Of a stretch of DNA of 64,000 bases, positions 1 through 12,698 are shown one piece after another. Under the pieces are notes generated by a model that saw only the letters and a program-made list of their open reading frames with translations, had not been told where the DNA came from and did no database searches. Position 1 is the first letter of the stretch. Each line of letters starts with the position of its first letter. Source of the stretch: Trichaptum fuscoviolaceum (Eukaryota > Basidiomycota > Agaricomycetes > Hymenochaetales > Trichaptaceae); contig CAJSYZ010000009.1 in assembly GCA_910574455.1 (NCBI GenBank), forward strand, positions 558,001 through 622,000. Direction: 5' to 3'. A program made the translations under genes and the position numbers.

Positions 1-928
1 GAGCGACCCACCGTCGATCGGCTTCGCACATTCGCGGATGAAGGTAGTCATTGGATTTTGGTGCAGAGCTTATTTTTGAAGAGCGGGGAAGGAGGCTCCG
101 TGAAGGTGTCACCTGTAAGTTGTCCCGATTTCATCATACACCAACCTTCACATCTGACATGCACTGCTTCTATCGTCTTTCTACAGATTCCGAGCAGCTA
201 TCTGATAGAGCCACTTTACCGCTACTACACCACATTCTTCATTACCGTTTCCCCGTTGTAGTCCGCTACGCCTGGAGTCCTCCCTTTGTCCGAAACGCGT
301 TAGCATCAATACTCGTCCGTGGCAGACCGTCGACATCCAGGTAGTCTAGTCCTGCGGCCTGGGATGAACCCGAATGAACCCGAATATTTTTAGCGGCTTA
401 TTCCGACTGTGAGACAATGACAATTATACTCCCGCCCTGCCGCGGTACAAAAATGGAAGCGAAAGTTCGAGGCTGCTCGGAGCTCGGAAAGTATGCAAGC
501 AGAAGTTAGTAAGACACCCGCTTCCCGCCCACGGTGTCCGATGGGACTGAGCGCTCGGCCGGGTCATCTGCTGCTTCTAGCACCGGGTCATCTGCCTGTA
601 GAACCTTCTCGTCCTCCACGTCCGAAGGCCTATACCTATTCTTTCCGAGCACTTGACTTCCGACCTCTGGAGGATATGCTTATCGATTCACGAAGCATGG
701 AATGTTGGATCATTGATCAGCTAATCGCCTTTCACTCACCACCCGGAGACGTCGCCATCCCTTTCGTCATCGGGGCACATAGCTTACACGAGCCATCGCG
801 CGGCGCCGGGATGGCGCGTTCGAGTTCGAGCACCTTCTCCGCGTCTGCGTAAGCCACCACTTGACGTTGACAAAGTCCTAGAAGTCGGTCAGCGGGTCTG
901 GATATGACGAGAAGAGCGTCGGATACCG
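1..928. other. No supported gene
   Basis: I see no convincing coding structure here. An open frame of 119 codons at 493-852 (+) is Pro/Ser/Arg-rich, overlaps an antisense frame and has no recognisable domain, so it is not called. The right end of the interval leads into the TATA box and leader of the MARVEL-like gene. Confidence 0.4.
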
Positions 929-936
929 TATATAAG
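929..936 (+). promoter_or_regulatory. TATA box of MARVEL-like gene
   Basis: TATATAAG lies 186 bp upstream of the start codon at 1122. The sequence between them is pyrimidine-rich (many CT runs at 1070-1120), as is common for fungal leaders. No other TATA-like match is closer to the start. Confidence 0.5.
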
Positions 937-1121
937 CGCACTGCCTCGCTCCTCATCCCAGACATCAATTCACTGCAATCAACCAAGCTAATCAGCTAAC
1001 GAACTCACCGCCCACCTATCCTCGGGGCTTACGATCTTATAACGACCGCGGGCTTCATCTCCGTTTAACGACACTACTACCTCATCTACTTTCTTCGAAG
1101 CCACCCTTACTCTCTACACCA

Positions 1122-1709
1122 ATGGCATTCGGAAGATACTCTGGTCCCCGATCTGGGCTATACGCCTGCTTGGTACGTCGTCAGATCTGCTCAATTCTAA
1201 GTCGTGATTGCTAACTCCATCTGTAGTGGGTAGTCGCTCTTATAGAGCTAGCATTGACTGGCTACAGGATTCATCACACCGAATCCTCTGTGGCTAACAC
1301 CTACGACCCCATCGTCGCCGCCCTTCTCGTCACCTCCGCCCTCACTCTTCTATGGGTTCCCTTCGCCGCATTCGTCGGTCTGCGCAACACAACTTCGCGC
1401 TTCGGTGGCCTGCACCACGAGCTCGGCGGCGGCTTCGTCCTCTGGGTCATGTGGCTCATCGAAAGCGCCATCGCGACTAACAAGTGGCCGACGCGCACCT
1501 TCGCACGTGCGGTCGCCGAGGACAAGAAGCAGGGCAACATCCTCATCACCATCGTCGCCTTCGGGTGGCTTGCCTTCAGCGTCCTGAGCATCGTCAAGGT
1601 CTTCTTAGCCATGCACTATGCGCACGTTGCTGCCGGAGCACCGGCTGCGGTCACATCTGGCAAGAGCGACGTGAGGGAGAAGCCAGCGATTGCTCCGGTC
1701 AATGTCTAA
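1122..1709 (+). CDS. MARVEL-like four-helix membrane protein
   Basis: Two exons, 1122-1172 and 1227-1709, are joined by a 54-bp GT-AG intron in phase 0 and give 177 residues. The start is the ATG at 1122 because the first exon supplies the front half of the first helix (SGLYACL then WVVALIELAL after splicing). Four hydrophobic segments follow in the order expected of fungal MARVEL-type proteins: about 11-27, 43-62 (AALLVTSALTLLWVPFAAF), 84-98 (GGGFVLWVMWLIESA) and 122-147. Loops contain YRIHHT and RFGGLHHELGG. The C-terminal tail is polar and Ala/Gly/Lys-rich. MARVEL proteins sit in membranes, often in eisosome-like or vesicle microdomains; function here is inferred from topology and general resemblance only. 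The gene is complete. Partial copies lie at 13719-13823 and 40270-40785, so this is the apparent parent of two relics. Confidence 0.6.
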
Positions 1710-2411
1710 GACGCTTTCGACGATCGGATGAATGAATGAACGACTTGGATGACTTACACTAACTTGTCACTCTACGAATTCCTTTCACCATCCATATTTT
1801 AACAATATTCGTCATTGCGACGCTATTTGGATTCCTTATAATGTTGTTCTTCTATCACAAGTTTCTTAGCAACTCATCTAATATTTAATACTTTCGCATC
1901 CGCTTCCTTTTATCTCATTCTTTATCTCATTCGTCACATAATTTTTGAGGTTTTCAAAATGAAAGAATATGTACAATATGTAGTACTACAAATTAGAGGT
2001 GCATATCTTTACCTCCCTCAGTGTTCGAACAAATAGCCATGTGCTCAAGTTATGCCCTGCCCTGAACTAGAATACTACTGTCAGTGCGCGGCCTCGAGAA
2101 TTTGCTATGCAGATCTTCGCTCGACACCGCGCATGACACGCTCGACACGCTCGACACTTCGCATGGCAAGTTTTGTTGCTGCCAGTGGCAGGCTCGGAAC
2201 GTTTTCTTGCCGGAATGTCCCGAGCTCCGGCCTCTTTCAAGTTACTTGCAAAACTTCTCTTTGCTCGCCCACTGTCTTCCTTTATGCAAAGAAGAATAAA
2301 ATAGTCAAATAAAGTTACAATTAAGATGGTATTGACTGTTGACTTCATCCACTAAAAGAGACCTTGTCCAGAAATGTACTATCCGAAAGACTTGGTTAGC
2401 CATTGAACTCC

Positions 2412-2418
2412 TATAAAT
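2412..2418 (+). promoter_or_regulatory. TATA box of kinase-like gene 1
   Basis: TATAAAT precedes the kinase-like gene. The first ATG downstream (2482) opens only a 13-codon frame that is out of phase with the kinase, which makes the 5' end of this gene uncertain. Confidence 0.4.
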
Positions 2419-2528
2419 CTACTAACCCGTAGATACTGACTCTACTACACAAGCCTTGCACAGCTTCACTTACGCTCGAGAATGCTATATGGGCCAAAGA
2501 CAACAACTCTACGACATCGCTAACATTT

Positions 2529-3604
2529 GTGAAGGTATCACCTCTCCCAGTGAACCTCATTCAGGAACGTTTGTCCACCGGGGTAGAGAGCAACAGACGA
2601 CCTGATATTCCTGTGCGTCAGGAGATAGACAATAGTCCGAATCCCTCGATATATCACGACCTACCATCGAACTTGGTTTTAAAGCTTGGCGAATGCATAG
2701 CAGTTGGACGATCTGGGATTGTCTTTCATGTGGAACCCGTAGGCTTGCCGTCTTCTGTACCCGGCGCAACTCTACCGCCCCTTGTCGCAAAGATCGGGAG
2801 GCAGTATTACAGCAAGTGGCTGCTCAGGGAGGCTTGGTTCTACGAAGAAATGCAGTCTTTACAAGGCGTGGTCATACCTTGGTACTACGGCATCTACTCT
2901 GCCCGTATTCCTGTCACCTCCGATCAAGCTTTCCTGCCATGGCTTGAAGGTTGGAAATGGCGCGTACTCCAAAACCGCGAGGCAGATGTGGAGAGCGTCC
3001 TCGCATCCTATGAGGATCGCGATGGCAAGGATGACAACGATCTGGGAGCAATTAAGGACGAGCAGCAAACTCTTGTTAGCTGCGGTAAATTTAGGGATGA
3101 ATACACAGATTTCGTCAAGCAGTTTGAGGATGAGCACGAGGCGGGAAAGCGGACTACAGTGGTCACAATCCTGATTCTGGAGAGGCTCGGAGGGACGTAC
3201 CTCCCTTTGGCTGGTAGAAATTGGCCGATGGATAAACCTATTCCTGAGGACGTGAGGTATGAGATTCTTGACTATCATATAGAAATGTGCTTCATCTGAC
3301 CAACATATTGAATTTCATTAGCACGGAGATCTACAATGCCTATAACAGAATTCACGAGCTAGGGATTTCGCACATGGACATTAATCGCTGGAATATTCTG
3401 AAGGCACCTGAGCGAGAGGCTGTGGGCGAAGGGACTGGAACAAACAGTGACTCGAACGACCGCGCTTACCAGTGTCGGATCATAGATTTCGAACTCTCAA
3501 CAAAATCCAATTTTAATACATGGGCACTCGATTTTGGAAATGGGCAATATATAGAAAGGATGACAGGGAACCCACCCAAAGGATGCAGTATGGGCCAGTA
3601 TTAA
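2529..3604 (+). CDS. Kinase-fold protein, copy 1 (5' end unresolved)
   Basis: Exons 2529-3256 and 3322-3604 join across a 65-bp intron in phase 2. The N-lobe has a glycine loop (GECIAVGRSGIVF), a beta-3 lysine (LVAKIG) and a likely helix-C glutamate (WFYEEMQSL). The second exon holds the catalytic loop HMDINRWNIL, a long Ser/Asn-rich insert, and IIDFEL in place of the usual DFG. The Asp of the loop and the Asn that follows are present, so ATP binding and catalysis are possible, but the HRD arginine and the DFG glycine are replaced. The kinase frame has no upstream ATG; it is open from about 2433 (ENAIWAKDNN) and aligns with the N-terminus of the copy at 35430-36696. Either a 5' exon was missed or the start is broken. 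The family resembles the fungal kinase-like expansions of basidiomycetes; substrate unknown. Confidence 0.65.
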
Positions 3605-6523
3605 TGGCCAGAAACACAGCTTAAATATCTGCTATATCATGTTTTGTCAATAAAATGTAACACTGCTTGAACGAAGAACTGATGGAATTGATGATACTGA
3701 CAAGCAGGTTTTTCTTGTCAAACAAGACATCGATTACCCTTTAACTTGCTTTAGCTCTGGATGACGGCCTTTGTCAATAAGTTTTCTCTTGCTCCGCTCT
3801 AACCTGTGAAAACATTAGAACAAGAACATATGAGCTACAGGTAATCAACAACGGGCCCGCAATCCATATTTACGCATCCGTCAGATTGTGTGTGGTGCTC
3901 TACAAGCATCGACCGTATCGACAACTATGTCAAGCATAGAGCGCAAGTTCGCAGGTTCCATTGAGCGAGAGGGCACAATGGTGACAGGGATAGGATCGCT
4001 ACGCTGCAAGCCAATGAGCAAATGGGTGTCAATAGCATGAGCTCAGATCCACTCACGACCATTGCACAGAAATGCTGTACTACTCCTCTCATAGCACAAG
4101 CAATCTCAGACATGATGCTTCCCACCTTCATCCCAAAACTGAACCGTAACCGTGACCACTGCCATATTCTCCAATTCCTTCACGCTGTAGAGTAACCCGG
4201 CCAAATGAGAGGGCCAGGTGTTCGACGCCTGCCGGGCGCTGGTTGAAAGCGAGAGGTGTTGGTAAGGGATTTTCGACCTTGTATACCCTTAAGCAATCGC
4301 AAGTGTGAATTGATGTTACCGCGTCGACCGTTGCATGTCGATATAAAATGCGATTCCAAAGACGAAGTGTGTAAATGCAGGAAACAGCTGAGTAGCGCAG
4401 ACGCTGCCGTTTCAATTCCAAAGAGCGCAGTGACTAAGTAACGTCCTGCAAGAGCTAGTCAGTGAAGTTCATCTTTAGACGAGCCTGGAAGTTCAACCTA
4501 ACCTCAGACAGGCCGGACTTGAGTGGCAGTAATGAATGACCAGCAGACTCCATGTTCGGGGGAAGGTCTTCGCGAATCGTGGATGAAAGCCAGACGCCCG
4601 CAGCGTCATACGCTCGTTGTCGGTCTAATTGGCGAATTTCAGCGCACGAACCCGTTTCCGCGAAAATGCGAACGGACTTTAAAGTTCAAGTTCCGCCCAG
4701 CGCCCGGGTCCGAGTCCTTCCTCCTTGCTTCCGAGTCCGATATCTCTGCTCTGCAACCATGACAGTGATAATGCCCATCTTTATTCCTAGATCGCTTTCT
4801 CGGATGTTGGTACAGTTGATTCTGCTAATTCAGAGAGGCTCAGGCTCCCAAAAATGAGATGGGCGTATGGCGACATCGAAGGCAGCATTGGTGGTTGGGA
4901 AAGAAGCTTGCTGTGGGTATCTGCTCAGAACGACGAACGTTGTGCGAACTTCCCTTGTCCTGTCTTGCCTGACCCCTATCCTAATATTCTCTCCCAAATA
5001 CCTTAAGACTACTTAGGGATGCAAAGACAGAGCTGAAGTTCCCGTCACCACTGAATAATTGCGTCTGGCATATTGGAGAAACCGTCTGGACGAATCAAAA
5101 TTCGTCGTTTTTCCCCCTTCGCTTGCATTTGCCCTTATGGCTAGTAGGCTCTCTGAACTCTCATCAATGAAATCCTCGTGGGCCACCCAGAAATAGACTA
5201 GATCTGGATGATTCTGCCTCTCGTCATTGATACTCCTCATTCGTCGATGGTCGGATGGCTTCAATGGGTCAAACAAGTGAAGGTGGGTCGCTCAAGCATT
5301 ACAGCGTACTGGAGTTCTCTGATGCACGCCGTTCTGTAGGCGTTCAGGCGGACTCAGTCTTCGTTTCGCCGGAGCCGCCTTTGGGATGCCTGCACCTCAT
5401 CACAACCTATCGAGTACTTGGTTATCTTTAACGGGTGTGTATCGAGATCTCTTAAAGAACCTGATGCGTAATAAGAACGTGAGGCTAAGAAAAGAGTCCC
5501 CATCGGCCATGCAAGGTGACTGGAAATTGTCAGCTGGGCCATCGTTGTATCGTAGAACTTTGATTAATCATTTTTTTTGCTTCCAGAGTGCTTTGACTAC
5601 CGAACCCGGAACTTTACATCATGGTTGACAGGAAACGATGGGGGTACTTCATAATTGAGTCCTTCTATTTCAACACGCGAAGAGGACTCTTCGAACATCC
5701 GGTTACAATGTAAAAGGTGCGCAGTCTTCGTGTAACGGCTCATCGAAATAACCAATTACTTCTCGCCCTGCCAGGCTGATCTATGATTCAGCGCCTATAA
5801 GTGATTAGACTCGTCTACTCCTTTGCCTTACCTTTACTCGCTCTTGATTATCTTTTCCCACTTATGCGGACGATACCTCATGTTTTTATGAGGTTATGTC
5901 AGGGTACGAGATTGGATCACTCACAGTTATTATTCACGCCATCCTCCCATTCTACGCATGTATGGTCCCATGATACATGTCTAAGTCATTGCCCCAGAGC
6001 GTGTTGAGAGCTCGAGGAAGTATTGAACCAGACAATGGAGATGATGGCACACTCAGGTATATGTCTACATGGAGTTACCTACATATGTGATTTGCATGCT
6101 GTGAGAAGGTGGCTAGGAGTTGAGTATCTCTTTTATTAACAACCGGTAAGTATTCTTTGCCCTCAATTCTCCACCCTTTGTTTTATCCATTTGATGACTT
6201 ATAGGTCACAATCTGTCTTGTAATTCGGGAAAGCTCAACCCCCCTCAAGTGCAGGCTGCCTCTGCAGTCCAGAGTCAGCATTCCACGAGTGTCTTTCATC
6301 TAGAGTGAAACGGAAAGCTCCGCCATCAGTGATTTGTTCATTGTGAACTTTGCATGAACGCCTGCTGGAATCCTGCACAGATGGTCGAGGGTTTCTCTTT
6401 CTCGTGTCAATAGGATGCTTCGAAGGCCTTAAAAGAGGACGCTGGAGAATAACTCACAGCGACCCTTCCTTACATTCAGTCTGTTTACATCCGTTCGCCA
6501 TTTTTTCACCGCAAACCTTCAAG
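3605..6523. other. Intergenic, degenerate duplicated sequence
   Basis: No gene is supported. Several short frames occur on both strands without domain signal or exon continuity. The centre (4849-5565) is a degraded copy of a segment found again at 17491-18400, listed separately. Confidence 0.5.
4849..5565 (+). repeat. Duplicated degenerate segment, block A copy
   Basis: This stretch is recognisably similar, with many substitutions and indels, to 17491-18400. Shared landmarks include AAAATGAGATGGG, ACGTGAGGCTAAGAA, the GGATGATTCTGCC-like motif and CAGCTGGG, in the same order. Both copies lie between a kinase-like gene and a membrane-protein gene, so they mark the larger block duplication. The segment may be a dead gene: exon-like stretches exist, but no frame is open throughout. 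Confidence 0.55.
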
Positions 6524-9236
6524 ATGACAAGTTCGTTTTATCCCGTAACTTCTATGTTCACTGGCTTACACACCTTGTTCAGGAACCAGTTCTGAGCCTA
6601 GCTCGAGATCTGAGTACGATCCGTGGATGTGTGGCGAGGCATTGTGCCTGAGAGATGAGCAGGAATCATTGGCACGCGACGAGGAACACTTGAATTCCAA
6701 AGAGATCGACTTTATCAAGAAATTACATCGAACATTCGAAAGCTTACAAGGTGGAGACAGCTATTCAGACTGTTTCTTTGTTCTTTTACTAATCGTGTAC
6801 TTAGACTCCGCCGCATTTGATAGAATGTCGGCCGCTACGGATCCGCAGAAGGCTCGTGAGCGGTATTCAAGGTAGATATCTTCCAACGATTCAAGAGCCA
6901 CGACTCTGATCCTGTGTTTGCATCCATACAGGATATCCGAGGACCTAAAACAAGAGGTAATAAGCTACGCGTGCTACTGCTTTATAACTAACGACACATT
7001 CTTGTAGATCAAGGGACTCCTTGCGCATCTAGCTCGCATGGACTGCGTCGGAACCGCAGCAGTAGTCAAGGAGTTAAAAGACACGAGGAAGGTTATCTCT
7101 GAGCTTGACAAAACATTGGTAGCATCGAAAAGCGGTTAGTGTACCTTCTTGTGATATAGGCTCTAAAACCGATGCACTTCTAGATTCATTAGAAGGAACA
7201 TCTGTTCGAGACATATATATTGCTCTGAGAAATCTTGAACATGAGTTTTCAGCTTTATTGGGGACTTTGTATCGCCAAAAGCATGCGTTCCGGTCCCTCC
7301 AGCATTCGATTAAAGACCTTCCGGTATGAGTAAAGTCTTCGTAACCGCGCAGCTCATAAATTGTATTTCAGGACGCGCAAAATGACATTGGTATTCATGA
7401 TTGTTCCTTCACCGATAGTGATAAATGTATTGATCTTCATTTAAACAGACAAAGCCACAATATTTGGGTCACCGACACCCCCCGTCGTTGTTGTCATGAC
7501 CATCATTCCAAATCTCTCGACATCATTTGCCAGCCTCACGGCAGAGCTCAAAAAATTCTCCGATGAATGTACGTATGCTTCTGCAATACTCAGAAAATTA
7601 CCACTCACATCCGAAATTATCATAAGCGTTCCCCTCTTTTGTTGAGGAAGAAGAAGAGCGGGACACAACACGATACCTAGCTCTGTCAACAATTGCAACC
7701 TTCTTCTCAAGTATTACAGCGACTACGCTCCAATTCACATACCAGGAAACGTCTGACACCCTGAGTAATGCTACCAACCTCTTTTGGTTCATTTCCCTGG
7801 TGTTCAGTGTTTCTTCCGGAGTTAACAGCTTGCTAACCATAATGTGGAGAACATCGCGCGCGTATGTCATTAATTTCTCCATTACTTGTTCCATCCTTAT
7901 CACCGCTTCACAACAGTTACTCAGTGAAGCGCTATGCTCCGTATGCCATGATATTCTGGTTCAAAAAAACACCAATGATCTTTATGGCTATCTCTGCGAT
8001 TGCTTTCATTATCGGACTGAATCTTCTCGCCTATGCTTCTCATCAGGTGTGTCTTAGCCCTTCCCCTTGAAACTTATCTAACAGACGTATATCTTGACTA
8101 GCCAACCTCTGTTGCAACTACATTGAGTGCGTTCACAGCATTTCACACGTTTAGTCTCTTTGTTGTCACAACATGGTTCTGCGCACAATTAGGCTGGCAG
8201 CATCTCTACTTTCACTTTATACGGAGGAATGTCTGTTTGTAAGAGCAAAATTCGTCTTTGCGCATATCCAGTCTAACATCTTCCATAGGATCTTTCATTT
8301 TGACAGTAGTTTGTATTCTGGAAACATCGAGGTAGCCTTTCTGAAGGAATGGGACTTCAAGACAGAGCGTCTTCCACCAAGTGCTTCCCCTTTCTTACTG
8401 CGTTTCAGGTGAGTACCATACTAATTCCGTGGCTGACATGGTTTAATCTGATAAAACATTGAACAATGCTTGCTGCATGCTTTTGTCACACCTTTGACAA
8501 ATTGTTCGCCTTACGATTTGAAGGAGGTTTATTGGGGCTTGTAGAAAGGCTTTCTCAAGCTTGAATATATTTGCAACCAATAAACAACCACGCAGTAAAT
8601 CTGTGCACGAAAGTCTTAACCTTGGGAATTGTGAGTTCTTGAAGAAAAGTCGTTTATGGCACTTACTTTATCACTACAGGCATTCTTGAGGACAAGGTCG
8701 GGTCATTCTTGCATGAATTGGATCAGACGATTCCTCCACAACATTCAACCCTTGAAGAACCTTCCACAAATGAGCAACCTCGTATAGAAGCCACGCGGCC
8801 ACTTCCGCGAGCAGCTTCATTATCCACGTCGTTGGAGGCTTCAGTGCTTTTCCATTTCTACATCCGCCAGTACAGCAGAGGACTGTACGTACTATACGAG
8901 TTTTCCTTGACTTCGGTCATATGATAACCTGATAATAAACTAACGAGAACATCGTTAGCTTTGATGATGAATTCATCAAGGGAGTTGGAAATTACCTACT
9001 ATGGGGATTTGAAGACCTGAAGACTATGTTCGATGAAATCGTAGAGAGGATTAAAGATGGCGAGAGATGTCAGTCTTTTCCGTTGTCCCTTTTATTTACC
9101 CTCTATTTAGTACTCATACCAATCTGACTGGCTTCTCACTTCAGGTAACTGCCTCGCTGAAGGTAATAATGCCTCTATACCTGAGGCATCTAGATTCACC
9201 TGCACCACGGCTGTTACGGGTAACGAAATGGTATGA
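6524..9236 (+). CDS. Multi-exon four-helix membrane protein, copy 1
   Basis: I do not recognise this family. The start is ATGACAA at 6524 followed by an intron, a tiny first exon that matches copy 3. About fifteen short exons can be chained in frame. In order: a charged N-terminal exon (EEHLNSKEIDFIKKLHRTFES), helical coiled-coil-like exons (AHLARMDCVGTAAVVKELKD at about 7020; RDIYIALRNLEHEFSALLGT at about 7205), then the acidic exon EEEEERDTTRY at about 7640. Two helices follow (LALSTIATFFSSITATTLQF; NLFWFISLVFSVSSGVNSLL), a third at about 7990 (IFMAISAIAFIIGLNLLAYA) and a fourth at about 8110-8190. The cytosolic tail includes GNYLLWGFEDLK at about 8990 and ends at the TGA at 9234. Paralogues are at 20296, 31982 and 54058. 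Conserved exon order across copies is the main evidence for a real gene. Confidence 0.65.
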
Positions 9237-10352
9237 ACGCCAGAATTTGAAGGGTGCAACAAACAGTCTGGTTATCATATATGTGACCGGATCTTGGTAT
9301 ATATTTTTTACCATGGGGCCTGTAATTATGAGGTCTTCTGTCTTCTTGGTACGCATGTTGGACCACTGGTACTGCACCCTTTATGTGTGTTCTACAAGAC
9401 TGTTCCAAGTTTCGTCATTTATGATATTATTTACATATGCGAAGTTAGCAAGCTCGCCAGAGGATCAAAATCTTGGTTAGCGAGCCAGAAACTCTTTTTA
9501 GTGCCAGAGCCATGCCGATGCTGGTGCTCCGAAAAGCTCCTTTTGTTAGCTTTATACGGCAATCTATCGTTTTTCAGGATTGGACACGGCACACTGGCAG
9601 CCGCACGCTCTGGGAGCTTACCAAGTACCCTTCCCCATTTTATATTACGATCTCTCAACCTCCGGACTCGCCTTTGTTCTTGTAGATCGTGCTTTATATC
9701 GTTCATTATGATCAGTCCATCCCATCCCCTTCCCTTCTTTCATGATGTATGATCTTGAGACGAAGACTAATTTTAGTGAGTAGAGTCACAGGAAGGACAA
9801 AGAGCGTCTTTAAAAGGTTCTCGCCGGAGCCTTAGTGTAGTGTACTATGGATCATGAAGTCCGAGTTGCCGAGCCTCCGGTCCCGCGACTTGGAGTCCGG
9901 CGACTCCAGCTGATTCAATTCCGAGGAGACCAGACCCAACCGTGACATTGACAGTGTACACTTCAGTCTTACAAGATAGAGTTTGTGATCTTATTTCACA
10001 TAGATACAAGTGCATGTAGCAAGGTGAACACGCCCCCTTGAATGTTGCGAGAAGTAAAGTGTGCTAATACAGTAGTCGTACTTGTGAACGGTGATGGACT
10101 CGGACAAATAAATGTAGAGAAATGCCTGCGAGCTAATAGGACACCATCACAAGCTGTAGCTGGTAAGTGCTTTATGAACCTTCATTTATCAAAGACTCTT
10201 CAAAATATCGGAGTCGCCAGTTCTAAATGGGTGTTCTTCCACGACTGATCTGATCAAAGCAATGGCTTGCTCTGAGCGGGGTGATACCGAACACTTGAAT
10301 GGCTTCGGGTTACTGTTCTCATATTAGCATGTCTCATCGGCTTGCTAAATAA
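9237..10352. other. Intergenic between convergent genes
   Basis: Frames of 70-150 codons occur on both strands, mainly AT-rich and hydrophobic, with no domain. The right part (about 9960-10350) is similar to 27085-27437 downstream of the second P450, so it belongs to the duplicated block. Around 9855-9920 there is one example of a dispersed GAGCCTCCGG / CTCCGGCGACTCC motif cluster seen at other intergenic sites. Confidence 0.45.
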
Positions 10353-12417
10353 TCACGAGAAAACTTGCCTGAAGAGACCAGATGAATATTCATGCACTGG
10401 TTCTATTTCCCGTCCCAACGTATCTTTCGCCTTTGAAATATTGAATGAAGCAGCAATCATTGCGATCGCAATAAACATCGTGCTCTCAGCGAGCTCCTTC
10501 CCCGGACAAATCCTATTCATTTCACATCGAGTTGATTTTTTATTAGTTAGGATCTCCGTACGCAAAATGTGGGGTGAGACATGTTACTGACCTGCGTCCG
10601 AACCCGAAGGCGATGGCGCGGGGATCCAACTCTGGTTTGCGTCCATTAACTCCCAAGAATCGTTCAGGCTTGAACTTAAATGGCTCAGAGTAGATTTCCG
10701 GGTCATGCGCCATCTGCCTAAGAGAGTCATCAGTTTTAGATCAAATGTGCTCAGTTGATTGCAAAACGCACCAGACTATGGGCATAACGAGCGCCCCTTT
10801 AGGGATATGATAGCCCATGTACACATCCTCCTTGCTCGTGGCGTGAGGAGCACCTGGGCAAACAGAAATGGGAGGATGCTTAGCCTCTTTACATACGAAT
10901 GGAAGAGACAAAGAGATAAAGGTTAAGTAGCGCACCTGCGGGAAGGACATTCTCCCACCGTAACGTCTCCTTGATAATAGCACCGATATATGGTAGATTC
11001 TCCCGATCACTGAATGACGGAAGACGTCCATGTCCTACAACTTGGTCCACCTCATCCTGTGCTCGTTTAAATACGTCTGGATAGAGTGTCATGGCCAAGA
11101 AGAACGTCCTCAAAGCAATGACAGACTGTAAGAGGTTCGGCAGTTCGATAATGAGTAATCATGACAAGTGACAAGCGACTGGGCACATACCGTGTCCGCG
11201 CCACCGCCATAAAACGATGCGGTGATATACTTAGCTATATCACCACCGAATTGTTCGTTAATGCCTTCCTCCAAGAGCTTCGTTGCAAGGGAGGGCACCG
11301 CACTACCTGATTTCTGTTTTGATCGACTTAGAGGAATGCATACTATTTTTTTTGTTCTGAAGGGCATGCTTACCAACTCGTGCTTGGCGAAAGCGTATGG
11401 CTTACTTATGAATTCGCTGGTAATATTAAACCACTTGCGTGCCTTTCGCTTGAACCCAGCCCCAGGTAACCAGGCAGGAACGTACTTCACTACAACCCCA
11501 CCACCACATGCGTCAGGAACGCAGACGTACAAGATAGCAGACAAAATACGTACGGGCAGGCACTGTATCGACAACCCATTTACCTCCCTGGACTGCTTCG
11601 GAGAAGAGAGTACTCATCACATGGTCTGCGAGCTCGACAAGAGGGTCATGACCATCGCGGTTGATTGAGTATCCGTACGAGATCTTCAAAATCACGGCCG
11701 CCGGGAGCCTTCAGATTCAATCAACATCAGCATACAAAGCGAATCATCGTAGTGTAATTGGTGCTTACGAGCGAATATGTTCCTGCAAATTCTCCGGATC
11801 GTCAAGAATTCGGAGTAGGAGACGTCGCGCCTCAACCTCCTCCATACTCTCATGCTGCGCCATAGCCGCTCGAGTGCCGATGTAGTTCTGATACCATTTC
11901 CGATGCAGCTTATGCGTATCGTTGTATCTCAGCATTACTGTGAGGAGATCGAAACCGACCCTGTAATACGTGATGAGACTTGAGGATCAGCTGAGTCTCT
12001 CACAATCAGTTCTTACATTTCTCCTGCAAACGTAAAGACAGGGCGGTCGGAGTACATGCTAGAACGCCTGTCGAGTAGCTCAACTGCGATCTTATAGTCA
12101 TTGATAATGATGATTGTCTGTCCGAAGACAGAGACAGAGCTTATAGGACCTAATAAGTGTCAGTTAAACAAGCGTCGAGTGCAATATGACGTACCATAGA
12201 GAGCCTTGTGTTTTGCCCAGAATTGTCCCTCGATTTGCCCAGCCTTTGGCAAGTCTAGCAGATTGCCGATAACGGGCAGCGGCTTCGGTCCAGGAGGTAG
12301 CGAAAGCTGCTTTCCTCGCAGTTTCTTCGAGATCAACTGCAGTGTAAGAATAGCAGCACAGAGACCTAGAGCGTACTCAAATTTTCTGAGGGACTGCAGG
12401 TCCAGGACAGACATCAT
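10353..12417 (-). CDS. Cytochrome P450 monooxygenase, copy A
   Basis: This is a haem-thiolate monooxygenase, expected in the ER membrane. Reading leftwards from 12417: an N-terminal anchor (EYALGLCAAILTLQLI), the proline hinge (LPPGPKPLPVIGNLLDLP), several short exons, the helix-I motif GGGADT near 11200, the ExxR motif KETLRW near 10970, the PERF-type motif FKFKPERFLG near 10665, and the haem-binding loop FGFGRR-ICPG split by an intron (Cys codon near 10513). All diagnostic P450 motifs are present. The last exon ends at the stop 10353-10355, a few residues earlier than in copy B because the tail reads RQVFS. Neighbouring sequence is duplicated with copy B (27438-29520). Substrate cannot be told; similar basidiomycete P450s act on lipids, xenobiotics or secondary metabolites. 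No biosynthetic core gene is visible nearby. Confidence 0.85.
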
Positions 12418-12480
12418 GATCGTACTTGAGAAGGGATGAAGTTGGAGTTTAAGCCAGGTGTTGGCACAAACGGACAGAGG

Positions 12481-12490
12481 CTTTATGATA
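12481..12490 (-). promoter_or_regulatory. Degenerate TATA-like box of P450 copy A
   Basis: On the minus strand this reads TATCATAAAG, 64 bp before the start codon. Copy B has TATTATAAAG at the matching place, so copy A has one substitution that weakens the box. Confidence 0.4.
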
Positions 12491-12522
12491 CAGATGCTTT
12501 GAAGATAAGCAAATGTATGCAA

Positions 12523-12698
12523 GGAGTGAGACCATAGCACCAATTGACGGGTGCTTTGGTAGCGCAGGGATCAGATATTATGAATGCGACCTCCCAATGA
12601 TCGCATTGCAAATAGAGCTTCTAGAAATCATATTGCAAAATGAGTTTGTAAAGTGAAGCCTTGTAACACCCGCTGTATCTTTCTTCGTGATACACAAA
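12523..12698 (-). promoter_or_regulatory. 176-bp upstream region identical to P450 copy B
   Basis: This upstream block is base-for-base identical to 29628-29803 by my reading, while the adjoining coding exon and both flanks differ at several percent of sites. It includes an inverted repeat AATGCGA (12583-12589) / TCGCATT (12601-12607) with an 11-nt spacer, which could be a dimeric regulator site. Whether identity reflects selection or gene conversion is not decided by the sequence. Confidence 0.5.
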
